A stretch of DNA of 64,000 bases from NCBI RefSeq assembly GCF_000153105.1, contig NZ_AANZ01000002.1, positions 310,001 through 374,000 on the forward strand. The letters are read 5' to 3'. The DNA comes from Blastopirellula marina DSM 3645 (GTDB lineage: Bacteria; Planctomycetota; Planctomycetia; Pirellulales; Pirellulaceae). Below the pieces are notes generated by a model that made no database searches, was not told the origin of the DNA, and saw only the letters and a list, made by a program, of their open reading frames with translations. Below, in pieces: positions 46,015-56,303 of the stretch; position 1 is the stretch's first letter; each line of letters starts with the position of its first letter. A program made the position numbers and the translations under genes.

Positions 46015-47175
46015 TTACAACAAGTCCGGCCAGATCGCATCGCTGACAAGGAGTCCCGCGCGGCTGAGACAAATTCGATCATCGCGACGTAAAATTGCTC
46101 CCTGACGCTCGAATCGGTCCAGCGTTTCGCCGGCCAACTGATCGATCGTAAAACCTGTCGCCGCGGCGAAGTCGGCTGGATCGATTCCTTCTAAGCGGCG
46201 CAGGCCGAAGATCAGCCGCTCGCGGGCCGTTTCTTCCGGGGTCAGTTCTTCCCACTCGGCGACCGGCGACTCGCCGGCGAGCATCCGCTGGATGTACCGC
46301 GTCGTGCTGCGATGATTCGTCTCGCGCCGACCGGCAACGTAGCGAGCGGCGCCGGGGCCGAAAGCGAAGTACCCGCCGCCGAGCCAATAGTTTTCGTTAT
46401 GCGCGCAGCGGCGGTGGGGCCGCGCGAAGTTCGACACTTCGTAATGCTGTAGCCCGGCGGTGGTCAGCATTTCGATCCCGCTGAGATATTGGTCGCGCTG
46501 CGTCTCTTCATCGACTTCTTGCAAATCGTCATGCAGCAGACGATTCCAAAAAGTCGTCCCTTTTTCAAAGGTCAATCCATAGGTCGAAACATGATCGGCG
46601 CCCAGCTCAATCGCTTGCCGCACGTCGTCGCGCCACTGGGGGACCGATTCGCCGGGAGCGGCGAAGATGAGATCGATCGCTAGTTGGGCGAACTTCGGCC
46701 GCACGCGTTGCGCCGCGCTTTGCGCGTCGGCGCCAAGGTGATCTCGCTCTAGCAGCTGCAATTTGGCGTCACGAAACGACTGCACGCCGAGACTGATTCG
46801 GTTGACTCCGGCGGCGGCCAACAGATCTAGCTTCTCGTCGCTCAGGTCGGCCGGGTTCGCTTCGACGCTCCACTCGTAGTCGGCTGCCGGCGGAAAACGT
46901 TCGGCCGTCAGTTGCAGCAGTTTTTCGAGCTGCGGCGTCGGCAGATGGGTCGGCGTTCCGCCGCCGTAGAAAATAGTGTCAACCTCGTGCGGCTGTTCGA
47001 GCTGCCGCATCTCCCGCTCAATCGCTTGCAGATAGCTGTCGATCAGGTCATCGCGTCCGGCGACCAGCGTGAAGTTGCAATAGCCGCAGCGCCGCAAACA
47101 GAACGGCACATGCACGTAAACGCTGCGAGGCGTCTTCGAATCGACCGGTGATATTAGTTTGCGGTTCACAGCCAC
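46015..47175 (-). CDS. hemW: Radical SAM haem chaperone HemW-like protein
   Basis: The product has 386 residues. [18 protein letters not shown] carries the radical SAM cluster cysteines C26-x3-C30-x2-C33. [36 protein letters not shown] and [12 protein letters not shown] follow in the order of the HemN/HemW family. The shorter length and lack of the HemN N-terminal extension point to HemW, which inserts haem rather than oxidising coproporphyrinogen. HemW is cytosolic or membrane-associated. It overlaps the upstream nuclease gene by ten bases. Confidence 0.9.
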   Translation of the reverse strand: MAVNRKLISPVDSKTPRSVYVHVPFCLRRCGYCNFTLVAGRDDLIDSYLQAIEREMRQLEQPHEVDTIFYGGGTPTHLPTPQLEKLLQLTAERFPPAADYEWSVEANPADLSDEKLDLLAAAGVNRISLGVQSFRDAKLQLLERDHLGADAQSAAQRVRPKFAQLAIDLIFAAPGESVPQWRDDVRQAIELGADHVSTYGLTFEKGTTFWNRLLHDDLQEVDEETQRDQYLSGIEMLTTAGLQHYEVSNFARPHRRCAHNENYWLGGGYFAFGPGAARYVAGRRETNHRSTTRYIQRMLAGESPVAEWEELTPEETARERLIFGLRRLEGIDPADFAAATGFTIDQLAGETLDRFERQGAILRRDDRICLSRAGLLVSDAIWPDLL

Positions 47176-48005
47176 AGATGAAGTCGCCCGTCGAGCATAT
47201 CGGCGAGCTTCTCTTCCACATAGTTTTTGATCTGGCGATCGTTGTAGCGCACGCTGAAGTGCCCGGCGATGATCGTTTTGTTTTGGAAACGATCGCGGCG
47301 GTCGACCACGTCATCAAGATGGATATGTCCCATCTTATGAATCTTCTCGCGGCGATGATCGGGCGCCAAAAAGGTCATTTCCATGATCAGCGTTTCCGCT
47401 TCGTAGAAAGCAGGACACGCGTCCATCGCTTCAGGACGACTATCGCCCAGATAGGCGAGCTTGGGGAAGCGATGCTCGTCGGTCACATCGACCCCTGACA
47501 GGCGAATGTCGCGAATCTGATCGCCGGGCAGATTTTGATACTCGGGCTTCAACTTGCGACGGCGCTGCCAAACGATGTAGCCGACCGACGGAATCGTATG
47601 CTTGGTCGGGACGACCGTCACCAACAGTTCGCGCGACAGTTCGATCTCGTCGCCTGGCTTGACGCCGATCAGCTCACACGGCATTCCGCCGCGATCGAGT
47701 CGCTGGAACGCGGACAGCATTTGCTGCACCGGACCAATCGCGGTCTCAGGCAGATAGATCGTCGGCGGATCCATCTTCATCATCCGCCGTCGCGAGACGT
47801 AGACCGGCAGCGCCGCGACGTGATCGAGATGCGCATGCGTGACGAAACTGGTCGGCGTGCCCATGAAGTCCCACGGCTGCAAACCGAGATCGAACAGGAC
47901 CTTCATCTCGGGGATGCGCCAATACGACTGCACCGCCGCCCTCGAGTAGCCCTCGATGGTCAGGTCGTTGACTTCTAGTTTGCGGAGGGGAGCGTTATCG
48001 AGCAT
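47166..48005 (-). CDS. Metallo-beta-lactamase-fold protein, RNase Z-like
   Basis: The product has 279 residues. [13 protein letters not shown] (T56-H-A-H-L-D-H62) is the H-x-H-x-D-H zinc motif. [34 protein letters not shown] and HIHLDDVV supply later ligands, and the order matches RNase Z-type proteins more than glyoxalases. True RNase Z matures tRNA 3' ends; the lack of the canonical N-terminal start and exosite makes the role uncertain. It overlaps hemW by ten bases, so they are co-transcribed. Cytosolic. Confidence 0.85.
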   Translation of the reverse strand: MLDNAPLRKLEVNDLTIEGYSRAAVQSYWRIPEMKVLFDLGLQPWDFMGTPTSFVTHAHLDHVAALPVYVSRRRMMKMDPPTIYLPETAIGPVQQMLSAFQRLDRGGMPCELIGVKPGDEIELSRELLVTVVPTKHTIPSVGYIVWQRRRKLKPEYQNLPGDQIRDIRLSGVDVTDEHRFPKLAYLGDSRPEAMDACPAFYEAETLIMEMTFLAPDHRREKIHKMGHIHLDDVVDRRDRFQNKTIIAGHFSVRYNDRQIKNYVEEKLADMLDGRLHLWL

Positions 48006-48133
48006 GCGACAGCACCGGGCTGCGGAATCACGGGAAAACTCTTCAGTTTAACGCGTTACGGCGACGATCAACAGAACCCAGTTTTCGCTTACAGGTTCGC
48101 ATCGAGCGCCGAAATCAGCTCCGCTGACCGAGT

Positions 48134-48580
48134 TTATCTCTGTTTTGCGAGCTGGGCGGCGGCGATTTTGCGTCCGACGTGACCCAGTTCCAGCTCACGC
48201 AGAAAGTCTTCCATGGTCGCGTAAATCTCGTCACTGAGGAACTTGACCGCCCAGTTGTGCTTGAGCGGACTGATCATCAGCACCACTTTGCCGGCGCGGT
48301 GCGCCTCCCAGATTTCGATCGCCGTCCCCATCGAGGCCTCGGGAATGTAGGCGACCACCACGTCGACCTCGCCGCACATCGCGTTGTGTTTCAAAAAGAC
48401 GTCGCGGCCCAAATCGTCCGCGTACTCGAGCGACCCGCTATGGTCGGCCCACGGATCGTAGATGTCGGCGCCCGGAAAATGACGCAGCAAGATCTCTTTC
48501 AGTTGCGCACGATAGTCCTGCCGGTGCACCAGACTGCCGACGTGCGAACCTTGCATGATTCCCGCGAGAAAAAATCGCAT
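48134..48580 (-). CDS. Nucleoside 2-deoxyribosyltransferase-like protein
   Basis: From ATG 48580 the product has 148 residues (MRFFLAGIMQGS). A 14-residue longer frame exists. FFLAGIMQGS, then ILLRHFPGADIYDPWADH, then DVVVAYIPEASMGTAIEIWEAHRAGKVVLMISP is the DRTGG/nucleoside-deoxyribosyltransferase fold, where the G-T-A/E-x-E segment includes the catalytic glutamate. The substrate is unknown and may be a nucleotide other than deoxyribonucleosides. It is divergent from the M20 peptidase gene. Confidence 0.75.
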   Translation of the reverse strand: MRFFLAGIMQGSHVGSLVHRQDYRAQLKEILLRHFPGADIYDPWADHSGSLEYADDLGRDVFLKHNAMCGEVDVVVAYIPEASMGTAIEIWEAHRAGKVVLMISPLKHNWAVKFLSDEIYATMEDFLRELELGHVGRKIAAAQLAKQR

Positions 48581-48697
48581 CACTTCGTACCAGGATTGGA
48601 TGGAAGACAAATACCAAAACAACCGTCGCCGCTTCCATAAAGTACAATACCGAGCGGAAGTTTGTCGACCGCCGCATCTTTGAATCGGAACACGCTG

Positions 48698-49879
48698 ATG
48701 GCCACTATCGCCGCGCCTCGCGCCAAAGCTTTACAACTGGTGAAACAACTGCTGGCCATCCCCGGCGGCAGCGGACGCGAGCAGCAAGTCGCCCAGTTTA
48801 TTGAGGCCGAGCTGCTGGCCGCCGGCGCCGAGAAAAGCTGGTTCTGTTACGACAAAGCGCACAAGCGGGGCCCCATCGCCGACGCCGAAGTCGGCAATCT
48901 GGTGGTGACGATTCCCGGCACGGTCGACGCTCCCCGTCGTTTGCTGATGGCGCACATGGATACGGTGCCGTTGTGCGTCGGCTGTACGCCGGTCCGCAAG
49001 GGGGACGTGTTAGAATCGCGGGAAGCCGATCGCGGATTGGGCGCCGACGATCGCGCCGGCGTCGCGGTTGTCTTAAACGCCGCTTGCCAGATCTTGCGCA
49101 AAAAACTGCCGCACCCGCCGCTGACGCTGCTATTCACCATCGAAGAAGAAATCGGCCTGCATGGCGCCAAGAACCTGCAGACGTCGCTGCTGAAAAAGCC
49201 GGCGCTCGCGTTCAACTGGGACGGCGGCTCTCCGACCAAGCTGACGATCGGCGCGATCGGCGGCTACCGCATGTTCTTAGACGTGCACGGAATCGCTAGC
49301 CATGCAGGGGTCGCCCCCGAGCGCGGCGCCAGCGCCATCACCATCGCTTCGCTGGCGATCGCACGCTTGCACAAATCGGGCTGGCTCGGCAAGATCACCA
49401 AAAAAAAGAAATTGGGAACCGCCAACGTCGGCGTGATCAACGGCGGCGCTGCGACGAACGTTGTTTGCGATTCGGTGCAACTGCGGGCCGAAGCGCGCAG
49501 TCACGACGTCGCCTTCTTGCATGACATCGTCGCCCAGATCGAAGCGGCGTTTCGCGACGCGGCGGCTGAAGTAAAAAACGTCGACGGGAACTCCGGTTCG
49601 GTCGAGATCACCGGCCGTCTGGACTACGAACCATTCCTGCTCTCCCAAGACGAACCGTCGGTACAGGTCGCGCAGCAAACGCTGGCGACGCTCGGCCTGG
49701 AATCTGAGCTGAGCATCGCCAACGGCGGGCTCGACGCGAACTGGCTCTTCCGACACGGCGTGCCAGCCGTCACCTTTGGCTGCGGCCAACGGAATCAACA
49801 TATGGCGACCGAACAACTTCACCTGGAGTCGTTCTACCAGGCCTGCGATATCGGCCTGAACATCGCGGTCGGAACTTGA
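48698..49879 (+). CDS. M20-family metallopeptidase (tripeptidase-like)
   Basis: The product has 393 residues from ATG 48698; a TTG at 48662 would add 12. The zinc site residues are in LMAHMDTVP (H, D), LGADDRAGVAVVL (D) and FTIEEEIGLHG (E, E), with a later H in HMATEQLHLES. A dimerisation domain lies at about 190-300 (GIASHAGVAPERGASAI). It resembles PepT and related di-/tripeptidases, and is cytosolic. The chromosomal context (RNase Z-like, deoxyribosyltransferase) does not indicate a pathway. Confidence 0.88.
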   Translation: MATIAAPRAKALQLVKQLLAIPGGSGREQQVAQFIEAELLAAGAEKSWFCYDKAHKRGPIADAEVGNLVVTIPGTVDAPRRLLMAHMDTVPLCVGCTPVRKGDVLESREADRGLGADDRAGVAVVLNAACQILRKKLPHPPLTLLFTIEEEIGLHGAKNLQTSLLKKPALAFNWDGGSPTKLTIGAIGGYRMFLDVHGIASHAGVAPERGASAITIASLAIARLHKSGWLGKITKKKKLGTANVGVINGGAATNVVCDSVQLRAEARSHDVAFLHDIVAQIEAAFRDAAAEVKNVDGNSGSVEITGRLDYEPFLLSQDEPSVQVAQQTLATLGLESELSIANGGLDANWLFRHGVPAVTFGCGQRNQHMATEQLHLESFYQACDIGLNIAVGT

Positions 49880-49980
49880 AGCTGCGCGATTTTCCCGGTT
49901 GGCAGTTCGGGGACATTTCGCCATATCAAACAGTGCAGCGATGCCGGGCAGAAAGTCCGACCGCGTCCCGTTGTTTCCTA

Positions 49981-50013
49981 CCGACTTCGTCGGCCCAGAT
50001 AGCGGAGCTATCC
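49981..50013 (+). repeat. Dispersed repeat with GATAGCGGAGCTATC palindrome
   Basis: A 33-base block identical to 10971-11003 inside the MITE-like element. About 60-80 bases upstream, TTTCGCCATATCAAAC also resembles the element (10908-10921). It lies in the short gap between the peptidase and the minus-strand hydrolase and seems to be a fragment or short relative. Confidence 0.85.
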
Positions 50014-50028
50014 AGGCCGACCGTCGCG

Positions 50029-52050
50029 TTACTTTTGCAGGGTCACTTGCTTGGCCGGCCATTTCAGTTGCTTGCTGACGGCTTGGGCGTAGGCGACCGC
50101 GGGGGCGCTTTCGGCGTCGACTTCGATCGCGGCAGTTTCTGCGGCCAGCGCGACAGCTTCCGGAACGTTCATAAAGCGGCGAACGTTGAGGAAGATCGGA
50201 CCTTGCCGATGATCGGCCGGCAGGTGGGTCGCGACGATGCGGTCGACGCCGGGTTCAAAAATGGTCGCATAAACGGCGACCGCCGCGTCAACGCCGTCGG
50301 CGGAGATCGTCAGTTTGCCGGGGGCCAGCTGCTTGCAGGCTTGGATCGCACAGCGCGCGTCCCAAACTCGCATTCCATCGACCGTTTGTCCCAGTTGCAG
50401 AAAGCGACGGCGGATGTGCCTGTCCAGCTTTTGATCTTGGCTCCATTGCGTCGGACCAACTCCGCGTTGGACCAAAATCACCTGGCGACCGGGCAGCGCG
50501 AGCAGCTGTTTCGCCGCGTCGCTTTGGGGCGCTTCGCCCGTTTTGACGGCGGACGTTAGTTCTTCGAGGGCGCTCCACATCGACTGGTCGGCCAATTGCA
50601 GGGTGGTCGAATCGCCGCCGTTGTCGATCACGATCAGCGGCAAGGTAACGCCGGGCTGCGTCTCCAGATCGTAGGTCATGATCGTGGTTTCGCCCAGCTT
50701 GCCGGACGCAACCTTGGTCAACTTCGGCGCGGCGTCCGTTGTCGGCCATCCGCCGAACGATTTTTCTAGCAAGGTTTTTCGCAATTCGGCAGCTTGCGAT
50801 TTCCACGCGGCTTCGGAAGCGGGCGCTTCGGCTGGCGCCGCGACCGGGACGAACGTCTCTTGAATTTTGGTGTTGATCTGATCGGCCGGCAGTTCGGCGA
50901 AGACTTTCAGCTCGCTCCGCTCGAACAGCGGCGTCGCGGCGTCTTCGATCAGCGGCGAGCTTCCTTTGAGATGGTTGCTTAGCCAATGGAACGCCGGGAC
51001 GCGGAGCGGTTGCGTGTCGGCATGTCCGCCTGAGACGATGCAGTAGCCGAGATTCTTTTCGGCGCCATACAAGTTGTAAATATTTCGGGCGGCGAAGAAG
51101 GTGCGCGTTACTCCATCCAGCGGGAAGATTGGGTCGCTGTCGGTGTTGGCGATCATCAGCGCTCGCGGCGCGATCAGCGACGGCAACAGCGAGAAATCAA
51201 ACCGCGGCGTGTTCACCCAAAACATGCAGTCGCAATGGCCGTTGATGCAGTCGTCGACGATATGATTTTGCAGATCGGTGATTCCCGCGACCGGAACCGC
51301 CGCTTTGATCCGATCGTCGAGCGCCGCGATGTACCAACTATAGGCGCCGCCGCCGCTGCGGCCGGTGACGCCGATCTTTTCGCCATCGACATCGTCGCGA
51401 GCTTGCAGCAGATCGATGGCGCGGACGCAGTTCCAAGCTTCGACGCCGGCCGGCGTGTAACCGCGATTGATCCACCACCACATGTCCAGGTTATGCGTGC
51501 CGTGATGAAGCCCTTGAATCTCACCCAGCTGTAGCGTGTCGATCATCAGGCACACGAAACCATGTCGCGCGAACCAGGCTCCATGGTGCTGATAGTAAGT
51601 CTTGTTCCCCAAGCTCACGCCGTCTTCGACCACACGACCATGTCCGCAAACATACAGGACCGCCGGCAAGCGGCCTTTCGCTTCGGCCGGACGGTAAAGA
51701 TTGCCGGTCACATACAAACCGGGACGCGACTGGAAGTGAATCTTCTCAACGACGACTCCTTCCTTCTCTAGCGTGCCGGTCGTGGTCACTTGCAGATCGG
51801 TCTTTTCTGGCCAGGGCTGCAGACCGAGCATCTCCTTTAATAGATCGTGATATCCAGGTCGTTTAATTTTCCATTCTTCCAGCGAGGTAACGCTCGCAAT
51901 CGGCTGATTGGTCAGCGCCGTGGTCTCGGCCTGAAAGTACTCTCGCAAATCGGCGTCGCCCGGTTCGGCATGCGCGGATTGCAGGAGACCGTAAGAAAAA
52001 CTTGCAACCAGCGCAAGCGCAAAGGACAAAGCCAAACAATTACGGCTCAT
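50029..52050 (-). CDS. Secreted alpha/beta hydrolase (acetyl-xylan-esterase-like)
   Basis: The product has 673 residues with a signal peptide (to about 28, QSAHA). The catalytic domain at about 90-400 has LPAVLYVCGHGR (oxyanion), GVTGRSGGGAYSWYIAALD (nucleophile S232 in G-R-S-G-G), TDSDPIFP (Asp) and VSGGHADTQP (His). The C-terminal domain (about 430-670) looks like a second hydrolase-like fold without a recognisable triad. It is likely to remove acyl groups from exported polysaccharides, by family analogy. Start ATG 52050. No co-directional partner within 100 bases. Confidence 0.85.
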   Translation of the reverse strand: MSRNCLALSFALALVASFSYGLLQSAHAEPGDADLREYFQAETTALTNQPIASVTSLEEWKIKRPGYHDLLKEMLGLQPWPEKTDLQVTTTGTLEKEGVVVEKIHFQSRPGLYVTGNLYRPAEAKGRLPAVLYVCGHGRVVEDGVSLGNKTYYQHHGAWFARHGFVCLMIDTLQLGEIQGLHHGTHNLDMWWWINRGYTPAGVEAWNCVRAIDLLQARDDVDGEKIGVTGRSGGGAYSWYIAALDDRIKAAVPVAGITDLQNHIVDDCINGHCDCMFWVNTPRFDFSLLPSLIAPRALMIANTDSDPIFPLDGVTRTFFAARNIYNLYGAEKNLGYCIVSGGHADTQPLRVPAFHWLSNHLKGSSPLIEDAATPLFERSELKVFAELPADQINTKIQETFVPVAAPAEAPASEAAWKSQAAELRKTLLEKSFGGWPTTDAAPKLTKVASGKLGETTIMTYDLETQPGVTLPLIVIDNGGDSTTLQLADQSMWSALEELTSAVKTGEAPQSDAAKQLLALPGRQVILVQRGVGPTQWSQDQKLDRHIRRRFLQLGQTVDGMRVWDARCAIQACKQLAPGKLTISADGVDAAVAVYATIFEPGVDRIVATHLPADHRQGPIFLNVRRFMNVPEAVALAAETAAIEVDAESAPAVAYAQAVSKQLKWPAKQVTLQK

Positions 52051-52173
52051 AACGATTTTCCAGCGAGGCGAGTGGAGGAAGGCGGGAGGTTGGGGATGGG
52101 GGGTGAACTTCTATCCTGGTCGGTTTTTCGCCGCAAGTCAACTCTGTACGATCGGCGAAATCCTGCCGACGCG

Positions 52174-53208
52174 CTATTCAGGCGGCTTCGTTGCGCCCGG
52201 CGTTTGCCCGTTTCCTTGGGCGTGCAGACTTCCCGAGCGGAACGCGTGGGCCATCGATTTGGGAACTTCGGCTTCGGCCAGCACGAGTTTCGCTCGATTC
52301 AGCACGACCTTCGCTTTGTTCTCTTGTTCGGTGGCGACCGCTTCGGCGCGGCGCTGTTCGGCCTTGGCGCGAGCGACGCGCGTATCGGCTTCGGCCTGAT
52401 CGTTTTGCAAACGGGCGCCGATGTTCTCGCCCACGTCGATATCGGCGATGTCGATCGAGACAATCGCATACGCGGTCTGCGCGTCCAGATTGCGATCGAG
52501 CACCGCGCGGGTGATCAGGTCTGGGTTCTCCAACACCAGCGTATGCGTGGCGCTGGAGCCGATCGCCGAAATGATGCACTCGCCCACGCGGGCGATGACC
52601 GTTTCTTCGGTGGCGCCGCCGATCAATTGCTCGAGCGCGGTCCGGACGGTGACTTTCGCGCGGACACGCAGTTCGATGCCGTTCTTGGCGATCGCGCTGA
52701 GCGTTGATTTGCCGCTGCGGCGCGGATCGGGACAGTCGATCACCTTGGGCGAAACGCTGGTCCGAACCGCTTCGACCACGTCGCGTCCGGCCAGATCGAT
52801 CGCCGCCGCGCGATCAAAGTCGAGCGCGATTTGCGCGCGCTGCGCGGCGATGATCGCATGCATGACGGCCATGACGTTGCCGCCGGCCAGATAATGAGCT
52901 TCAAGCCGCTTGGTGCTGATGCCATCTTTGCGATCGATGCTCAGTCCCGATTGCGATGCCATGATCTTCGCTTTGACGATCACGCGGCTGTTGACCTGGC
53001 GAAAGCTCATGCCGATCAACTCGAACAGCGAGACGCCGGCTTGCGACATATAGGCTTGGAACCACAGCGGCCCGTACGCCAACAAGACGATCAAGAAGAC
53101 GAAGCCGAAAAGGGCGAACATCCCCCCGAGCAAGACGTACAGCATAAAGCCGCTGTCGCCTTCCCGGGCCAACAGCATCCACGACGCGACGTTCGGCATA
53201 AATCTCAA
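52174..53208 (-). CDS. floA: Flotillin-like protein FloA
   Basis: The product has 344 residues (start at 53208, or MPNVASW at 53199). One N-terminal hydrophobic hairpin (about 20-50, [35 protein letters not shown]) is followed by a SPFH-type domain ([72 protein letters not shown]) and an EA-rich helix ([28 protein letters not shown]). This is the YqfA/FloA family, organisers of membrane microdomains. No nfeD gene is adjacent. It lies 73 bases after the DUF4013 gene. Confidence 0.93.
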   Translation of the reverse strand: MRFMPNVASWMLLAREGDSGFMLYVLLGGMFALFGFVFLIVLLAYGPLWFQAYMSQAGVSLFELIGMSFRQVNSRVIVKAKIMASQSGLSIDRKDGISTKRLEAHYLAGGNVMAVMHAIIAAQRAQIALDFDRAAAIDLAGRDVVEAVRTSVSPKVIDCPDPRRSGKSTLSAIAKNGIELRVRAKVTVRTALEQLIGGATEETVIARVGECIISAIGSSATHTLVLENPDLITRAVLDRNLDAQTAYAIVSIDIADIDVGENIGARLQNDQAEADTRVARAKAEQRRAEAVATEQENKAKVVLNRAKLVLAEAEVPKSMAHAFRSGSLHAQGNGQTPGATKPPE

Positions 53209-53281
53209 CCTCGGCGAACCATTTTGACAGCGATCCTACAACGAGCATGATACCGCACGGCGACATGCCCAGCCAGCAGAT

Positions 53282-54055
53282 TTACGGGGTGATGTCAAAC
53301 GTCTTACCGCCGCGGGAGACATACACTTGATAGAGCTGCATCATCAATTGCGACATAGCGAACCAGGCGATGACCATCGCGGGAATGACACCGATGCAGC
53401 AAATTAACAACCCGATATTCAAGACAATTATCGAGCTGAATGTCAGGAAAAGCACCACTAAAATCTGTTCGATCCACATTTTGCGAACGAAGTCGGTGAT
53501 ATAACCAAAGTCAAATCCCTGGGCGATGTCGTTCGTTAGCGCCACACGCAAAGTTCCAGGAATCATCGCGAAGTTGAGCAGCAGGATTGTGCCAACATAA
53601 AGAACGAAACCAAGAATGCCGCCGATGACGCCCAACGCACCGTCCCCCAGACTCGATAGTACGCCCATGATGATCATGCACACGATGAAGATCGGAATGA
53701 TCACGATCGAGCAACAGAGCCCATACAAGAACACCCAGAGTGATCGCATTATGTATTCGCCAAACCGGTCAAACGTAAACGGCGAATACGGTCTTTCACC
53801 TCGGCCCGTCAACGTTCTGGCGACATTGTCGTATTCATAGCCTGCGAGGATGAGACCGCCGATAATGGGAATTATCGTCGCCAAGGAGGAGAGTAGTAAG
53901 CCGTTCACCCATTCTGGATGTTCAAAAAATTTGGTGTAGGCGGACATATAGTCAATCGAATCCCGCGATGGAATCGGCAAGTTCGGCGTCTTAGAGGAAT
54001 CTTGATAAGAATCCCCGCTGGGCGACTGAAAAGGATTCGACGGATCGTTTGACAT
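53282..54055 (-). CDS. DUF4013 multispanning membrane protein
   Basis: The product has 257 residues. A hydrophilic, serine-rich N-terminus (about 1-35) is followed by five or more hydrophobic segments (LLLSSLATIIPIIGGLILAGYEYDNVARTLTGRGERPYS marks the DUF4013 opening). GLCCSIVIIPIFIVCMIIMGVLSSLG and ILVVLFLTFSSIIVLNIGLLICCIGVIPAMVIAWF are further helices. Function unknown. It appears directly upstream of floA on the same strand and may be transcribed with it. Confidence 0.82.
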   Translation of the reverse strand: MSNDPSNPFQSPSGDSYQDSSKTPNLPIPSRDSIDYMSAYTKFFEHPEWVNGLLLSSLATIIPIIGGLILAGYEYDNVARTLTGRGERPYSPFTFDRFGEYIMRSLWVFLYGLCCSIVIIPIFIVCMIIMGVLSSLGDGALGVIGGILGFVLYVGTILLLNFAMIPGTLRVALTNDIAQGFDFGYITDFVRKMWIEQILVVLFLTFSSIIVLNIGLLICCIGVIPAMVIAWFAMSQLMMQLYQVYVSRGGKTFDITP

Positions 54056-54129
54056 CTCGTTTCCCCAAATCTAGTGATGCGATGATCTTGTATTTCGGCT
54101 GCTTGTAGGTGTGGAGATTGCGATTTTCG

Positions 54130-54240
54130 AAGCGATCCAACATTAGCCAGAGGCGCAAGCCGATGGAATGCGGCGGGCCACTTCCATCCGAGTTGGGATC
54201 GCTGAACGCATTCCCTCGCTTGCGCTGCGGGCTAGTGTGT
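54130..54240. repeat. Planctomycete-type REP-like sequence
   Basis: GCATTCCCTCGCTTGCGCTGCG followed by GGCTAGTG (54208-54238) and, upstream, CATTAGCCAGAGGCGCAAGCC (54142-54162) resemble the short GC-rich repeats that planctomycete genomes carry between genes. They lie in the gap between the DUF4013 and hydrolase genes. Confidence 0.5.
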
Positions 54241-54249
54241 GACGGTTTC

Positions 54250-55014
54250 TTAGTCGGCCTGCTGCAACTGATGCGACAGTAGCCAGGTGAAGACTTCTGG
54301 ATTGTCGTAGGTCGCCGTCCAACTGTCATGCCCAACGCCGGGATAAATCGTAAGCTTGACGTCGCCGCCGGCCTCTTTGACGGCTGCGACCATTTCTTCG
54401 CTGCGTTTGAGCGGCACGGCTCCATCTTTATCGCCATGAAAAACCCAGAGCGGAGTCGAGGTCAGCGCCGCGGCTTGCATCGGATCGCCCCCGCCGCAGA
54501 TCGGCAGCGCTGCGGCGAACTTGTGCGGGTGCTTCGCGACCAGCGACCAGGTTCCAAAGCCGCCCATGCTCAAACCGGTGCAATAGATCCGCGTCGGATC
54601 AACGTTGTATTCTTTTTCGACGGTGTTCAGCAGTTGGGTCAGCGCCTCTAGTTTTTCGCTCGCGTTCCACCAAACTCCGGGGCTGCACTGCGGCGAAACG
54701 ACGATGAACGGCAGTTCCTTGGCGGGAACTAATTTGGGCGGGCCATGCTTTTTGACCTGGTTCAAATCGGTTCCGCGTTCGCCGGCGCCATGCAAAAAGA
54801 GGAGCAGCGGTTTTGATTCGCCGTCGGCCTTGTAGTCGGTCGGGAGATAGAGCCAATAGCCCAATTTCTCGGGCTCTTGGCCTTCGATCTTCACTGCTAG
54901 TTCTTGCGCGACTTGCTTGCCGGGCGCCGGACTGTCGGCAGTAGGCTGATCGGCGGCCATCAGGGCGAAACTCCCAAGAAACATCAAACAGATCGAGGCG
55001 AACGATTTAAGCAC
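54250..55014 (-). CDS. Secreted alpha/beta hydrolase (esterase/PHB-depolymerase-like)
   Basis: The product has 254 residues with a signal peptide (to about 21, SFALMAA). The fold is that of the prolyl-oligopeptidase/esterase group: LLLFLHGAGERG (oxyanion region), YCTGLSMGGFGTWSLVAKHP (nucleophile S149 in G-L-S-M-G), WVFHGDKDGAVP (Asp) and YPGVGHDSWT (His). No carbohydrate-binding domain. The substrate is unknown; an ester of an extracellular polymer is likely. Adjacent to REP-like sequence. Confidence 0.87.
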   Translation of the reverse strand: MLKSFASICLMFLGSFALMAADQPTADSPAPGKQVAQELAVKIEGQEPEKLGYWLYLPTDYKADGESKPLLLFLHGAGERGTDLNQVKKHGPPKLVPAKELPFIVVSPQCSPGVWWNASEKLEALTQLLNTVEKEYNVDPTRIYCTGLSMGGFGTWSLVAKHPHKFAAALPICGGGDPMQAAALTSTPLWVFHGDKDGAVPLKRSEEMVAAVKEAGGDVKLTIYPGVGHDSWTATYDNPEVFTWLLSHQLQQAD

Positions 55015-55090
55015 GGCGATTCTCCGACATAAACGAATGAATTCGCTTACAGCCTAATAGCGGCTAACGCCAATTGCAATCTAGCGCACG

Positions 55091-56248
55091 TTAGCGCAAC
55101 TGCTGCTTGAGCCAGTCAATCTCGGTCGCGATACCGGCGGCGAGTTCTTCCTGACGCAATTCGGGCGGCAGCACCGTCCAAGCGTAGGTCTCGACTTCAA
55201 AATGCTTGATCGGAGCCAACAGTTCGCGTTGACGCAGCAAGTCCAGAATCTGTCCCTGGGTCGTGCGGAGCGGACCAAACGCGTCCAAGTAGATCGGCAT
55301 ATGAAAATGGATGCGCCAGACCCCGCCGGGCTCTCCATTGACCGAATTCAACAGGGCAGGGAGGTCGTCGTACAGTTTTCGCTCTTCGCCGGGAGACAGC
55401 ACCATCGTTTGATGCAGATAGCGATCTTCGGCGAATTGCTCTAAGCGCTGCAGCGCCGCTTGTCGGTCTTCGTCGGACAGCGAATCAAAATCGACTTCGA
55501 TCGCCGAAGAGATTTGCACTTTCCCGACGCTGATCCCCGCTGCTGCGTACTGTGACAGGACGGCGGATTGGTCTTCGCACATCACCGCCGCGTGACAAAC
55601 GTCATGACAGACGCGGATATGGCGCGCCAGCTGCGCGGCGTCGCCAGCAGGGAACAATCGATTCTGAAAAAAGTCGATCATGTCGGCGGTCGTATCGATC
55701 GCGCAGCCCGGCTCTGGTTCGATGCAAACGTAGATCAAACGACCAGTCGTTTGCTCAAGTTTGGCCAATGCAGCGGACAGCGTGACAAAGTTCGCCACGG
55801 CGGCCGCATACGCTGCTTCGCTAAGCGGCGGATTGCCCCAGGCGATCGGCAACGTCGAGATGCTTCCCTCTTCGCCTGGCGGTAACAACTGGTTTAGTAC
55901 GTTCGCCAGATCAAGCGTGTACTGCAGACGGAGCGGATCCATCCAGGTTGGTTCGTAGACGGCGTGCTTGACGACGGCTTGATGGAAGTTGCCATACGGA
56001 AATCCGTTCAACGTGTACGGCATCAACTTGTTGTCGTTGAGAAAACCGCGAAATCGCGCCAGCCGATCTTCGTCACGCAACTCTTTGGCCGTCACCGCCG
56101 ACAGCCACAGTCCTACCCCCATTGGTTCGCGCGGAGAAATCAATTCGCGCACACGCACCGCATGCTTGACTAGGTTCGCTTCGGTCTCGGCAAGATTGGC
56201 GCCAGCATGAACATTGGTGCAATATCCGATCCAGTCAGGCAGCGACAT
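55091..56248 (-). CDS. EboE-like TIM-barrel protein
   Basis: The product has 385 residues. SLPDWIGYCTNVHAGANLAETEANLVKHAVRVRELI and MGVGLWLSA open a xylose-isomerase-like TIM barrel. LIYVCIEPEPGCAIDTTADMIDFF, IRVCHDVCHAAVM and VWRIHFHMPIYLD supply the metal-binding E, H and D residues. The start closely resembles EboE, the "metabolite traffic" protein of ebo clusters. The other ebo genes are not beside it in this window. Start ATG 56248. Cytosolic; the substrate is unknown. Confidence 0.75.
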   Translation of the reverse strand: MSLPDWIGYCTNVHAGANLAETEANLVKHAVRVRELISPREPMGVGLWLSAVTAKELRDEDRLARFRGFLNDNKLMPYTLNGFPYGNFHQAVVKHAVYEPTWMDPLRLQYTLDLANVLNQLLPPGEEGSISTLPIAWGNPPLSEAAYAAAVANFVTLSAALAKLEQTTGRLIYVCIEPEPGCAIDTTADMIDFFQNRLFPAGDAAQLARHIRVCHDVCHAAVMCEDQSAVLSQYAAAGISVGKVQISSAIEVDFDSLSDEDRQAALQRLEQFAEDRYLHQTMVLSPGEERKLYDDLPALLNSVNGEPGGVWRIHFHMPIYLDAFGPLRTTQGQILDLLRQRELLAPIKHFEVETYAWTVLPPELRQEELAAGIATEIDWLKQQLR

Positions 56249-56303
56249 CCGGTTCTCCGAGGGGGGGCAAGTGCATCGTCAAACCGCTTGATCGTAACAG
56301 GGA

